DNA of 64,000 bases, taken from the NCBI RefSeq assembly GCF_003233655.1, contig NZ_CP029829.1, positions 2,180,978 to 2,244,977 of the forward strand, given 5' to 3'. Below the pieces are notes generated by a model. The model did no database searches and had not been told where the DNA came from. It saw only the letters and a list, made by a program, of their open reading frames with translations. Shown here piece after piece: positions 38,557 to 47,768 of the stretch. The stretch comes from Azospirillum ramasamyi (lineage in GTDB: Bacteria; Pseudomonadota; Alphaproteobacteria; Azospirillales; Azospirillaceae). The position numbers and the translations under genes were made by a program. How positions within the stretch are numbered: position 1 is the stretch's first letter; each line of letters opens with the position of its first letter.

Positions 38557-39465
38557 CTACCCCCGCCCCGCCTTGGCCGGAATCGCCTTCTGCTCCGGCC
38601 GGTCGATGCCGTAGCGGACCACGCGGTTGCGGCCGGTGTTCTTGGCCTGATAGAGCGCGCGGTCGGCGCAGACAACCAGATCGTCGACGGTCAGGTCGGC
38701 CACCGCCTCCACCAGCCCGAAGGACGCGGTGACGGGGATCAGCCGGCCGTCGGGCAGCATCACCGGCGAGCGCATCAGATCGACGCGCAGCCGCTCGATC
38801 ACCGCATAGCCCTCGTCCAGCCTGGTTTCCTTCAGGCAGACCAGGAACTCCTCCCCGCCCATGCGGAAGGCCTCGTCGAAGCTGCGGACGCCGCGGCTGA
38901 TGACGGCGGCGGTGGCGGCCAGCACCCGGTCGCCGATGTCGTGGCCGTAGCTGTCGTTGATGCCCTTGAACTTGTCGATGTCGCACAGCGCGACGCAGAA
39001 GGGCTGGCCGGTGCGGCGGTAGCGGTTGTGCTCGCGCTCCAGCGCCTCGCTCATGCCGCGGCGGGTGCGCAGGCCGGTCAGCGGGTCCAGGCCGGAGGCC
39101 GCGGCGGCAAAGGCGCGCTCCATCCGGCGCAGATGCAGCATGAACTCCTCGAAACGGCCGATCACCCCTTCATATTCGGCCTCGGTCGGCAGTTCGCCGG
39201 CGGCCGCCTTCAGCAGGATCAGCCGGGCCTGGCGATGCATCTGCTCGTGCAGGTTGGCCAGCTTCTGCACGGCCGGCTGCTGCAGAAGGTCGTCGCGGCT
39301 GGCGGCCTCGCACCAGGCCTGGAAGGACGCCGGGGCCGACGCCCGCTCCCCGCCGCGGCCCTCGCGGTAGAAAACGGCGCGCTGCCACTGGCCGATCCAG
39401 CGCAGATGCTCGTCGAGCACTGCGCCGAGCGCCTCGGTTGTGGACGAAGTGGTCGAATCGCTCAT
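38557..39465 (-). CDS. Diguanylate cyclase with CZB-like zinc-sensor domain
   Basis: 302 residues. Residues 18-85 show the chemoreceptor zinc-binding (CZB) pattern: HLRW, a Cys in FQAWCEA and LHEQMH. Residues 125-290 are a GGDEF domain with active site MGGEEFLV. The inhibitory RxxD site (RSFD) lies five residues before it, so product feedback should work. The domain order matches the zinc-repressed enzyme DgcZ of E. coli. It should make c-di-GMP under zinc control. Confidence 0.85.
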   Translation of the reverse strand: MSDSTTSSTTEALGAVLDEHLRWIGQWQRAVFYREGRGGERASAPASFQAWCEAASRDDLLQQPAVQKLANLHEQMHRQARLILLKAAAGELPTEAEYEGVIGRFEEFMLHLRRMERAFAAAASGLDPLTGLRTRRGMSEALEREHNRYRRTGQPFCVALCDIDKFKGINDSYGHDIGDRVLAATAAVISRGVRSFDEAFRMGGEEFLVCLKETRLDEGYAVIERLRVDLMRSPVMLPDGRLIPVTASFGLVEAVADLTVDDLVVCADRALYQAKNTGRNRVVRYGIDRPEQKAIPAKAGRG

Positions 39466-39672
39466 GGGCGTATCCTACCCGACGGCGCGGAGTCCCGCCA
39501 TGCGATCAAGATAAGCCGAAGCATTCGCCTAAAACAGATCGCTTTCGGGCAGAATCGCCTCTAAAGCGGATTCAATCCGCTTTGGACCGCGACGGCGGTC
39601 CCGGCCGCTCGTGCGGCCGAAGCCCGACCGGCGGATGAGGTCATATGAATCCAAAGCGAATGCAAATTCGCT

Positions 39673-40317
39673 TCAAAGGCCGGCGACCGTCGACAAAAAG
39701 GCACGGACCAGCGCCGGATCCTTGTGGCCGGGGCGGTCCTCCACGCCCGACGACACATCGACCTCGGTGGCGCCGGTGACGCGCACCGCCTCCTCCACAT
39801 TCCCGGCGGTCAGGCCGCCCGACAGCATCCAGGGGCGCGGCCAGCTGCGGCCGGCCAGGATCGTCCAGTCGAAGGCGATGCCGTTGCCGCCGGGCAGCGC
39901 CGACACCTTGGCCGGCGGCTTGGCGTCGAACAGCAGCCGGTCCGCCACCTCCGCCGCCTCCAGCGCCGCGGTCAGGTCTTCCGGCCCGCCGACGCGGATC
40001 GCCTTCATCACCGGCAGCGCGTAGCGGCCCTTGATCTCGGCGATGCGGCGCGGCGTCTCGCCGCCGTGCAGCTGGATCAGGTCGAGCGGAACCTGCCCGG
40101 TCACATGCTCCAGGAACTCGTCGTCGGGATCGACGAACAGCCCGACCGAGCGGATGCCGGTCGGCAGCAGCCGGGCCAGTTCCGCCGCCATCGGCGGGGC
40201 GATGGCGCGCGGGCTGCGCGGATAGAAGACGAAACCGACATAGCGCGCCCCGCCGGCAACGGCGGCGCGCAGGCTCTCGGGCTCGGTCAGGCCACAGATC
40301 TTGGCGGCGACGGTCAT
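39673..40317 (-). CDS. trpF: Phosphoribosylanthranilate isomerase
   Basis: 214 residues, TIM barrel. It isomerises N-(5'-phosphoribosyl)anthranilate in tryptophan synthesis. The KICGLTEPESL N terminus holds the catalytic Cys; the second-half Asp lies in FDWTILAGRSWPRPWMLSGGL. It overlaps pyrF by four bases (ATGA). trpB/trpA are not in this window. Confidence 0.95.
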   Translation of the reverse strand: MTVAAKICGLTEPESLRAAVAGGARYVGFVFYPRSPRAIAPPMAAELARLLPTGIRSVGLFVDPDDEFLEHVTGQVPLDLIQLHGGETPRRIAEIKGRYALPVMKAIRVGGPEDLTAALEAAEVADRLLFDAKPPAKVSALPGGNGIAFDWTILAGRSWPRPWMLSGGLTAGNVEEAVRVTGATEVDVSSGVEDRPGHKDPALVRAFLSTVAGL

Positions 40318-41039
40318 GCGGTCTCCCCAAAATGATCATGGATCTCCGCGACGATGCGGCGGGCGGCGGCGGCCGGATCGGGATCGGCGGTGATCGGGCG
40401 GCCGATGACCAGATGGTCGGCGCCGGCAGCCAGCGCCTCGGCCGGCGTCATGATGCGCTTCTGGTCGTTGGTGGCGGCCCAGGCCGGACGGATGCCGGGC
40501 ACCATCAGGATGAAGTCGGGACCGCAGGCCGCGCGGACCAGCGCCACCTCGGCCGGGGAGCAGACGACGCCGTCCACCCCCGACGCCTTGGCGAGCTTCG
40601 CCAGGCGCACCACCTGCTCGGCCACCGGCACCGACTGCCCGACGGCGCCCAGGTCGCCCTCGTCCAGGCTGGTCAGCACGGTGACGGCCAGGATCTTCGG
40701 CCGGTCGGCGCCGGCGCTCGCCGCCGCATCCGCCGCCGCGCGCATCATCGCCGGACCGCCGGCGCTGTGGATGGTCATGAAGGCCGGCTTCAGCGGCAGC
40801 GCGGCACGCACGCCGCCGGCCACCGTGTTGGGGATGTCGTGCAGCTTCAGGTCGAGGAACAGCGGCGGCCCGTCCTCCCCCACCACGGCGCGGATGCCTG
40901 CCGGCCCCTGGGCGATGAAGAACTCCAGCCCCAGCTTGATGCCGCCGACGGTCCCGGCCACCTGCCCGGCGATGCGGCGGGCGGCGTCGATCTCGGTGGT
41001 GTCGACGGAGCAATAGATGCGCGAGGCTGGCGCGGTCAT
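40314..41039 (-). CDS. pyrF: Orotidine 5'-phosphate decarboxylase
   Basis: 241 residues from ATG 41039; a frame to 41201 adds residues unlike the family. It decarboxylates OMP to UMP. The catalytic Lys/Asp array LFLDLKLHDIPNTV is intact and the phosphate loop GADHLVIGRPIT is near the C terminus. It is translated just before trpF. Confidence 0.95.
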   Translation of the reverse strand: MTAPASRIYCSVDTTEIDAARRIAGQVAGTVGGIKLGLEFFIAQGPAGIRAVVGEDGPPLFLDLKLHDIPNTVAGGVRAALPLKPAFMTIHSAGGPAMMRAAADAAASAGADRPKILAVTVLTSLDEGDLGAVGQSVPVAEQVVRLAKLAKASGVDGVVCSPAEVALVRAACGPDFILMVPGIRPAWAATNDQKRIMTPAEALAAGADHLVIGRPITADPDPAAAARRIVAEIHDHFGETA

Positions 41040-41213
41040 GGGCAGGCGGTCTCCAGAAACCCTGATGCGGATGGTCCGGCACCCTAGATCGGATCGCGTG
41101 AAATCGGAATCGATTTGAAGCGCGGCTCCGATCGCCGAACAGAATGCCGTGGTCTCGGGCGTTTCATATGAAACGCAGCAGACCATGGCAAGGGACGGCA
41201 CCGCGCGCCGGTT

Positions 41214-41765
41214 TCACTCCCCATGCTCCGCCGTCCACCGCTCCAGCGCCGCGAACAGGCCGGCGGCGGCGGCGCAGGCGGCGGCCAGCGCCGCGGGATC
41301 GGCAAGCTCCTCCTCCAGCCGGACCATCAGCGCCTTCCAGGCCCCGGCCATGTCGAGCCCGTCGGAGGCCAGGAAGCGCGCCCCGCGCCGGGCATCGAAC
41401 CCCAGCGCCCGGGTGATCCCCGGCAGCATCGCCCGCCCGCCATGGGCCGAGCCGTCCAGGACGTAGCGCGCCGCCAGCCGGGCCGGCGAACTGTCCAGCG
41501 GCGGCAGGCCGGTCATCTCCGGCAGCGCGTCGGGATCGGCGCCGAGCACCCGCAGATCCTCGCGCAGCAGCGCCATGCGCGCCGAAGCCGCCTCCCCCAG
41601 CGCCCGTTCGACCGGCGCGTTGAAGCCGTGGAGCACGGCCAGCGCGCGGGCATACTGGCCGGCCGTGATGTCCGGCCGGACCAGCGGCTGCAGCACCGCC
41701 GCCTTATCCAGCCGGTCGTGGCTTTCCCGCGTCGCGGCGCGCAGCGCCTGCCTTGCCGGTCCCAT
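41214..41765 (-). CDS. Heme oxygenase-like protein (biliverdin-producing)
   Basis: 183 residues from ATG 41765. The proximal-His motif ATRESHDRLD is at residues 10-19. The remainder is the all-helical heme oxygenase fold, of the usual length for bacterial HemO/BphO (about 180-200). No phytochrome gene is adjacent. It starts 22 bases after the Atm1-like exporter, so the two are probably co-transcribed. Confidence 0.8.
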   Translation of the reverse strand: MGPARQALRAATRESHDRLDKAAVLQPLVRPDITAGQYARALAVLHGFNAPVERALGEAASARMALLREDLRVLGADPDALPEMTGLPPLDSSPARLAARYVLDGSAHGGRAMLPGITRALGFDARRGARFLASDGLDMAGAWKALMVRLEEELADPAALAAACAAAAGLFAALERWTAEHGE

Positions 41766-41787
41766 GTCTTCTCGTTCCCCGTTCCGG

Positions 41788-43668
41788 TCAGGTCGGCGCC
41801 AGCACGCCGGGCAGCGGCGTCGGACCCTGGCTGGATTCCTGCTGCCGCGCCCACAGGGCGGCATAGGCGCCGCGCGCGGCCAGCAGGTCGGCATGGCGGC
41901 CTCGCTCGATCACCCGGCCGGCCTCCAGCACCAGGATCTCGTCGGCGTCGATCACGGTGGACAGCCGGTGGGCGATGACCAGCGTGGTGCGGCCGCGGCT
42001 GACCTCGCGCAGATTGGCCTGGATTTCCCGCTCGGTGTGGGTGTCCAGCGCGCTCGTCGCCTCGTCGAACAGCAGGATCGCCGGATCCTTCAGGATGGTG
42101 CGGGCGATGGCGACGCGCTGCTTCTCGCCGCCGGACAGCTTCAGCCCGCGTTCGCCCACCGTGGTCTGGTAGCCGTCGGGCAACGCCATGATGAAGTCGT
42201 GGATGTGGGCCAGCCGCGCCGCCCGCTCCACCTCCGCCGGGCTGGCGCCGGGGCGGCCATAGGCGATGTTGTAGAAGACGGTGTCGTTGAACAGCACGGT
42301 GTCCTGCGGGACGATGCCGATGGACGCCCGCAGCGAGGCCTGGGTGACGTCGCGGATGTCCTGCCCGTCGATCGTCACCCGGCCGCCGTTGACGTCGTAG
42401 AAGCGGAACAGCAGCCGGCTGATGGTGGATTTGCCGGCGCCCGACGGACCGACGATGGCGACCGTCTTTCCCGCCGGCACGGTGAAGCTGACATCCTTCA
42501 GGATCGTCCGGCGCGGGTCGTAGCCGAACTCCACATTCTCGAAGCGCAACTCCGCCCCGTCCACCTCCAGCGGCTTGGCGTGGGGGGCGTCGGCCACCTC
42601 GCGGTCGACCGCCAGCAGGGTCACCATCGCCTCGATGTCGATCAGCGACTGCTTGATCTCGCGATAGACGACGCCGAAGAAGTTCAGCGGCTGGTAGAGC
42701 TGCAGAAGATAGGTGTTCACCAGAACGAAGTCGCCCAGCGACATGCTGCCGTCGACGATGCCCTTGGCGGCCATGCCCATCACCACCGCCAGACCCAGCG
42801 AAATGATCGCCGACTGGCCGACATTCAGCAGCGACAGGCTCTGCTGGCTGCGCACCGCCGCCGCCTCATAGCTCTGCAGCGCTCCGTCGTAGCGGCGGGC
42901 CTCATGCTCCTCGTTGCCGAAATACTTGACCGTCTCGTAGTTCAGCAGGCTGTCGATCGCCTTGGTGTTGGCCTTACTGTCGGTGTCGTTCATCATGCGG
43001 CGGAACTTGATGCGCCATTCCGACACGAAGAAGGTGTAGAGGATGTAGCCCATCACCGTGGCGAAGGTCGCCAGCGCGAACCAGATGCTGAACAGCTTCC
43101 ACAGGATGGCGCAGACCAGCGCGATCTCCACCAGCGTCGGCACGATGGAGAACAGGGTGTAGCGCAGCAGCGATTCGATGGCGCGGGTGCCGCGTTCCAG
43201 CGAGCGGGTCAGGCCGCCGGTCTGGCGCTCCAGGTGGAAGCGCAGCGACAGCGCGTGCAGGTGCCGGAACACCGACAGCGCCACCTTGCGGATGGTGCGC
43301 TGCGCCACCTTGGCGAAGACGGCGTCGCGCAGTTCGGCGAAGACCAGCGAGGTCACGCGGGCGAGGCCGTAGGCGACGATCAGCCCCAGCGGGATGGTGA
43401 CGGCCGCCCCCGCCCCCGCCCCCGCCCCGCCGGCCGGCGTCAGGGCGTCCACCGCATGCTTGTAGAAGATCGGCACATAGACGTTGGCGACCTTCGCCCC
43501 CACCAGCAGGAGCATCGCCAGCACCACCCGCACCCGCGTTTCCACCGAATCGCTCGGCCAGATGTAGGGGGCCAGCGAACGGATCGCCGCGCGCAGATCG
43601 CCGGAGGGGCGGGAGAAGGCGCTGGAATCGGAGCCGGACGGAGGGCTTGGCGGAAGACTGCGGCGCAT
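41788..43668 (-). CDS. Atm1-like ABC exporter (fused membrane/ATPase)
   Basis: 626 residues. Six membrane helices (about residues 50-330) precede a nucleotide-binding domain with Walker A GPSGAGKST, signature LSGGEKQRVAIAR and Walker B ILLFDEATSALD. The fold and the SIDTHTEREIQ end place it with Atm1/ABCB7 exporters of glutathione-bound sulfur or Fe-S precursors. A (GCCCCC) repeat encodes a Gly-Ala loop near residue 80. It is followed by the heme oxygenase gene. Confidence 0.88.
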   Translation of the reverse strand: MRRSLPPSPPSGSDSSAFSRPSGDLRAAIRSLAPYIWPSDSVETRVRVVLAMLLLVGAKVANVYVPIFYKHAVDALTPAGGAGAGAGAAVTIPLGLIVAYGLARVTSLVFAELRDAVFAKVAQRTIRKVALSVFRHLHALSLRFHLERQTGGLTRSLERGTRAIESLLRYTLFSIVPTLVEIALVCAILWKLFSIWFALATFATVMGYILYTFFVSEWRIKFRRMMNDTDSKANTKAIDSLLNYETVKYFGNEEHEARRYDGALQSYEAAAVRSQQSLSLLNVGQSAIISLGLAVVMGMAAKGIVDGSMSLGDFVLVNTYLLQLYQPLNFFGVVYREIKQSLIDIEAMVTLLAVDREVADAPHAKPLEVDGAELRFENVEFGYDPRRTILKDVSFTVPAGKTVAIVGPSGAGKSTISRLLFRFYDVNGGRVTIDGQDIRDVTQASLRASIGIVPQDTVLFNDTVFYNIAYGRPGASPAEVERAARLAHIHDFIMALPDGYQTTVGERGLKLSGGEKQRVAIARTILKDPAILLFDEATSALDTHTEREIQANLREVSRGRTTLVIAHRLSTVIDADEILVLEAGRVIERGRHADLLAARGAYAALWARQQESSQGPTPLPGVLAPT

Positions 43669-43941
43669 CGGTCTGTTCAGGTCTCGGGGATTGTTCGGAA
43701 ATCGTGGCGGGATGGCGCCGTTCCGAAGAGCCGTCGCAACGGATTGGGATCAGGCGACCTAACCTAGGGATCCGTACAGCGTCGTCAAAGGGGCATGTCA
43801 CCGCCTTGGCACGTTTTTGGCGCGGCCCTGGGCAGCTTTCAGTGCATTTCCGGTCGCGATGGCAACGGACTGGAAACCATCTTCCTGTACTCTGCCGGGC
43901 ATATCGCGTTCGACCCGCACCGCAGACCAAGGCATTTGACC

Positions 43942-46461
43942 ATGCAGAACGCCAGTTTCGCCGGCCGATTCAAGGTGGGTACCCGCATCCAGGTGGGTTT
44001 CCTTCTGATCCTCGTCCTCCTTGTCCTGGTGGCCGCGCTGGGCGTCCGGTCGCTGTCGACGATGGAGACGGGCTTCACCCGCTACGCGTCGATTTCGGAC
44101 AACTCGCTCAGGATTTCCGACATCGACCGCGCGGTCGTCGACATGCGCCGGAACGTGGTCAACTATTCCTTCTCCGGCAACGGCGCCCTGATCGAACCGA
44201 TCCAGGCGCAGCAGAAGACGCTGGCCGAGGCGCTGCGCACCACGCGCGACACCACGCAGGATTCCGGCCTCCGCGCCAACCTCGACCGGATGATCCTGCA
44301 GATCGACAGCTACGGCGCCAATTTCGGCAAGCTGGTGCGGCTGCGCGAACAGCGCGACCGCCTGGTGTCGGACGAGTTGGTCCCGCTGGGTGTCAAGGCG
44401 CTGGAAGGGTTGAGCCAGTTCTCAGCCGCCGCCATCGCTTCCGGCGAATACGAATCCGCCGCCTATGCCGGGCAGGCCCTGGAAGCCCTGATCCTCGCCC
44501 GCCTCAGCGCCCAGCGCTTCCTGACGGAGCCGACGGCGAAGGCCGAGGAGGAGGTCCGCACCCGCATGGAGGGCTTCATCAAGACCGCCACCGCCCTGGC
44601 CGCCCGCCTGACCGATCCGGCGCAGAGACGCATCGCCGAGGATGCGGTGCAGACCGCGGGCCGGTACCTGGACAGCTTCAAGCGCGTGGTCGCCGCGGTC
44701 CAGGATTCCCATACGCTGGCCTTCGTCACCATGGTGAAGGATGCGGAGGAATTCGCCGATCTGGTCAGGGCGTCCGTCGCCTCGCAGTCCGATACGCGCA
44801 AGACGGTGCTGACCGGCGCGCAGACCGACATGGACAGCACCACCACCCTGCTGATCGGCATGGCGGTGGGCGCCATCGCGCTCGGCATCCTGATCGCCCT
44901 GATCACCGCCCGCTCCATCGTCCGCCCGGTGGTCCAGATGACGGGCACGATGACCGAGCTGGCCGCCGGCAACCTTGCCGTCGACGTCCCGGCCCTGGAG
45001 AACCGCGACGAGATCGGCCACATGGCCAAGGCGGTCCTGGTGTTCAAGGAGAACGCCATCGAGAAGAAGCGGATGGACGAGGCCGAGCGCGAGCGGCTGG
45101 AAACCGAGCGCCGCGCCGCGGAAGCCCAGCGCGCCCGTGAGCAGGCCATCGGCGAGGAGATCGCCGGCCTGATCGACGCCGTGTCGAAGGGCGACCTGGA
45201 GCGCCGCATCGACCTGGCCGGCAAGGAGGGCTTCTACAGGACCATGTCGGAGGGCATCAACCGCCTGACCGACACGGTGGAGGCGGTCATCGCCGACCTG
45301 GGCGAGGTGCTGAGCGCATTGGCCCAGGGCGACCTGAACCGCCGCGTCACCCGCGACTACCAGGGCGCCTTCGAGCAGGTGAAGACCGACGTCAACGCCA
45401 CCTCCACCCGGTTGGCCGAGATCGTCGGGCAGATCACCCAGGCGGCCGAGACCATCGCCGCCGCCGCCGCCGAGGTGTCGCTCGGCTCCTCCGACCTCGC
45501 CGACCGGACCGAGCAGCAGGCCTCCTCGCTGGAGGAGACCGCGGCCAGCATGGAGGAGCTGGGGGCGACCGTGCGCTCCAACGCCGACAATGCCCAGCGC
45601 GCCAACGTGATGGCGACCCAGGCCCGCAACTCCGCCGAATCCGGCGGCGGCGTCGCCGGCTCCGCCATCGAGGCGATGCGCCGGATCGAGGAATCCAGCC
45701 GCAAGATCACCGACATCATCGGCGTGATCGACGAGATCGCCTTCCAGACCAATCTCCTGGCGCTGAACGCGGCGGTGGAGGCTGCGCGCGCCGGCGATGC
45801 CGGACGCGGCTTCGCCGTGGTGGCGCAGGAGGTGCGGCAGCTGGCCCAGCGCTCCGCCCAGGCCTCGAAGGAAATCAAGGGCCTGATCCTGGACAGCGAC
45901 GCCCAGGTCAAGGACGGCGTCGATCTGGTCAGCAAGGCCGGCGACGCGCTGCAGGGCATCGTGTCGGGCGTGCAGCAGGTGGCGACCCTGATCGCCGAGA
46001 TGGCCTCGGCCTCGGCCGAGCAGGCGACGGCGCTGGACGAGATCAACTCGACCGTCGCCAACATGGACGAGATGACGCAGAAGAACGCCGCCCTGGTGGA
46101 AGAGACCACCGCCGCCGCCCAGTCGATGAGCAGTCAGGCCGGCGACCTGAAGTCGCTGGTCGGGTTCTTCAAGTTCGAGCAGGCCGCCGGTTCCGGCTAT
46201 GCCGCGGCGTCCCATGCCATGACCGGCACCTACTCCGCCCCGGCCACCCGCCGCGCCCCGGCCCAGCCCCAGACCCAGCACCAGTCCCCGGCCCGCGCCA
46301 CGGCCGCCAAGCCGGCGGCGAAGCCCGCCGCCCGCGCCGCCCACGGCCATGTTTCGGCCAAGCCTACGGCCCGCACCGACGCCCCGTCGCGCGGCACGGC
46401 GGCGACGGTTCCGGTGCTGAAGCACAGCGTCAGCGACGACGACGACTGGAAGGAGTTCTGA
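43942..46461 (+). CDS. Methyl-accepting chemotaxis protein with C-terminal pentapeptide
   Basis: 839 residues from ATG 43942. One membrane helix at about 17-38 and a second near 300-320 enclose a periplasmic helical domain (about 40-300). HAMP segments and a coiled coil (RMDEAERERLETERR) follow. The signalling tip has IGVIDEIAFQTNLLALNAAVEAARAG. The end, after an Ala/Pro-rich linker, is DDDDWKEF: Trp and Phe in the CheR/CheB docking pattern. It probably senses a small molecule; the ligand is unknown. Confidence 0.95.
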   Translation: MQNASFAGRFKVGTRIQVGFLLILVLLVLVAALGVRSLSTMETGFTRYASISDNSLRISDIDRAVVDMRRNVVNYSFSGNGALIEPIQAQQKTLAEALRTTRDTTQDSGLRANLDRMILQIDSYGANFGKLVRLREQRDRLVSDELVPLGVKALEGLSQFSAAAIASGEYESAAYAGQALEALILARLSAQRFLTEPTAKAEEEVRTRMEGFIKTATALAARLTDPAQRRIAEDAVQTAGRYLDSFKRVVAAVQDSHTLAFVTMVKDAEEFADLVRASVASQSDTRKTVLTGAQTDMDSTTTLLIGMAVGAIALGILIALITARSIVRPVVQMTGTMTELAAGNLAVDVPALENRDEIGHMAKAVLVFKENAIEKKRMDEAERERLETERRAAEAQRAREQAIGEEIAGLIDAVSKGDLERRIDLAGKEGFYRTMSEGINRLTDTVEAVIADLGEVLSALAQGDLNRRVTRDYQGAFEQVKTDVNATSTRLAEIVGQITQAAETIAAAAAEVSLGSSDLADRTEQQASSLEETAASMEELGATVRSNADNAQRANVMATQARNSAESGGGVAGSAIEAMRRIEESSRKITDIIGVIDEIAFQTNLLALNAAVEAARAGDAGRGFAVVAQEVRQLAQRSAQASKEIKGLILDSDAQVKDGVDLVSKAGDALQGIVSGVQQVATLIAEMASASAEQATALDEINSTVANMDEMTQKNAALVEETTAAAQSMSSQAGDLKSLVGFFKFEQAAGSGYAAASHAMTGTYSAPATRRAPAQPQTQHQSPARATAAKPAAKPAARAAHGHVSAKPTARTDAPSRGTAATVPVLKHSVSDDDDWKEF

Positions 46462-46506
46462 GCGGCAGGGGCAACTCGGCCTTTGCGCTAAAAGCCTGAA
46501 TTAACG

Positions 46507-46551
46507 AATCGGTGGGGATTGCGTGCTGCAATTCCCGCCGATTTCTTTTTT
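46507..46551 (+). terminator. Strong rho-independent terminator of the chemoreceptor gene
   Basis: A 16-bp stem (46507-46522 with 46528-46543, two G-U pairs) with loop GTGCT, then TCTTTTTT. It ends only 24 bases before the start codon of the next gene. Confidence 0.9.
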
Positions 46552-46575
46552 GGGCTCTCGTTTCAGGAGGACGCC

Positions 46576-46767
46576 ATGTCCCGCCGCCCCATCAGCCGCC
46601 GCCTTCTCCCCCTCGCCGCCCTGCTGCTGCTCGGCGCTTCGCTGGCCGGCTGCGGCGCCGTCGCCGGCGTGGCCAGCGGTGCGGCCAGCCTCGCCGGCAC
46701 CGCCGTTGACATCGCCGGCACGGTGGCCGAGACGTCGGTCGACGTGGTGACCTCGCCGCTGCGGTAG
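46576..46767 (+). CDS. Small lipoprotein of unknown function
   Basis: 63 residues. ATG 46576 has AGGAGG five bases upstream. The signal ends in LAGC (Cys at about residue 27) and the mature part is Ala/Val/Gly-rich. Its promoter must lie in or before the terminator of the chemoreceptor gene. Confidence 0.75.
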   Translation: MSRRPISRRLLPLAALLLLGASLAGCGAVAGVASGAASLAGTAVDIAGTVAETSVDVVTSPLR

Positions 46768-46851
46768 GGGTCGTGAATTTTCAGGCGGTTCTTTTCCCTC
46801 GTCATCCCCGCGGAGGTGGGAATGACGGCCGAGAGGATCCCGACGCACTGC

Positions 46852-47430
46852 TCAGTCGATCAGATCCTCGACCTCGCGGATGCGGCCGTTGTCGATCATG
46901 AACTGGACCAGTTCGGGGCGCTGCTTGCCCAGGGTGAAGTGCCGCTGGCGCACGGCGGCGACCAGTTCGCCCCGGCGGCCGAGGATGTCATCGGCGAATT
47001 CGATCATGCGCAGGTTGGGCCAGGTCTGGGCGCGGATGGCGACCACGGCGGCGACCGCGTCGGCGGCCGGGCGGTCGGGCTGGGCCTGGGCCAGGATCAT
47101 GGTCAGGGCGGCGGTGGAGCGCGACACGCCGGCATGGCAGTGGACCAGCAGATGGCGGCAGTCCACCGGATCGGACAGAAGGTCGCGGCCGAAGTCCAGG
47201 ATGCGCTCCACGTCGGAACGTTCCGGCGCGATCTGGCCGCGGGTCGGCTCGATGATGTCGTGGAAGCGCAGTTCCAGCCGTTCATGCTCGCCGTAATCGC
47301 CGAAATCGCTTGGCTCGGCCATCTCGGGATCGAGAATGGACAGCACATGGCTGACCTTGCCACCGCCGAAATTGCAAAGCTCGCTGAGACCGCAGACGGT
47401 CAGGCCGAAGGGAACGAAATCGCTGGCCAT
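46852..47430 (-). CDS. Protein-tyrosine/dual-specificity phosphatase-like protein
   Basis: 192 residues. The active-site HC-x5-R is present as VHCHAGVSRSTA, with catalytic Cys and Arg, and a general-acid Asp is likely in the LRFHDIIEPTRG loop. Start ATG 47430; ATG 47433 adds one residue. It would dephosphorylate Tyr or other phosphoesters in the cytoplasm. The target is not known. Confidence 0.85.
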   Translation of the reverse strand: MASDFVPFGLTVCGLSELCNFGGGKVSHVLSILDPEMAEPSDFGDYGEHERLELRFHDIIEPTRGQIAPERSDVERILDFGRDLLSDPVDCRHLLVHCHAGVSRSTAALTMILAQAQPDRPAADAVAAVVAIRAQTWPNLRMIEFADDILGRRGELVAAVRQRHFTLGKQRPELVQFMIDNGRIREVEDLID

Positions 47431-47558
47431 CATTCTCTCGTTCGATTGCGGATAGGAGGGAAAGCGCGGGGCCGGAGGCCGCATTTGGCACCCCGCGCCG
47501 CGCCCCCGTCAACCCGGCAACCGTTCGTATGCGGGCCGATTCGCCCGGATACGGCCGG

Positions 47559-47636
47559 TCAGAGAATGTTGAACAGATACAGCAGGATGATGATCGGGAT
47601 CGGAATGCCGACCAGCCACAACAGGATGCCTCGCAA
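47559..47636 (-). CDS. 25-residue single-helix membrane protein with TTG start
   Basis: TTG 47636 has AAGGAGA seven bases upstream, and the frame ends at TGA 47559. The product is almost entirely one membrane helix, reading MRGILLWLVGIPIPII and then LLYLFNIL. It looks like a conserved tiny protein I have the impression of meeting in other alphaproteobacteria (unverified). It is far below the length cut-off of standard gene callers. Confidence 0.65.
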   Translation of the reverse strand: MRGILLWLVGIPIPIIILLYLFNIL

Positions 47637-47768
47637 AGCGCGTCTCCTTCCTTCGCTCTGATGGATGCCACGGCCGGTCCGGATCCGGCCCTCTCATCCC
47701 TTATCAACTGCCGAGCCGCCGGTTCGTTGCAGCGGCGCGAGCGATCGAAGAAGATTCGCCGAAAGAGA

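Noticed and set aside
41575..43767. Plus-strand open frame opposite the heme oxygenase and Atm1-like genes
   Set aside because: Low-complexity His/Gln/Arg/Asp composition and full overlap with two well-supported genes.
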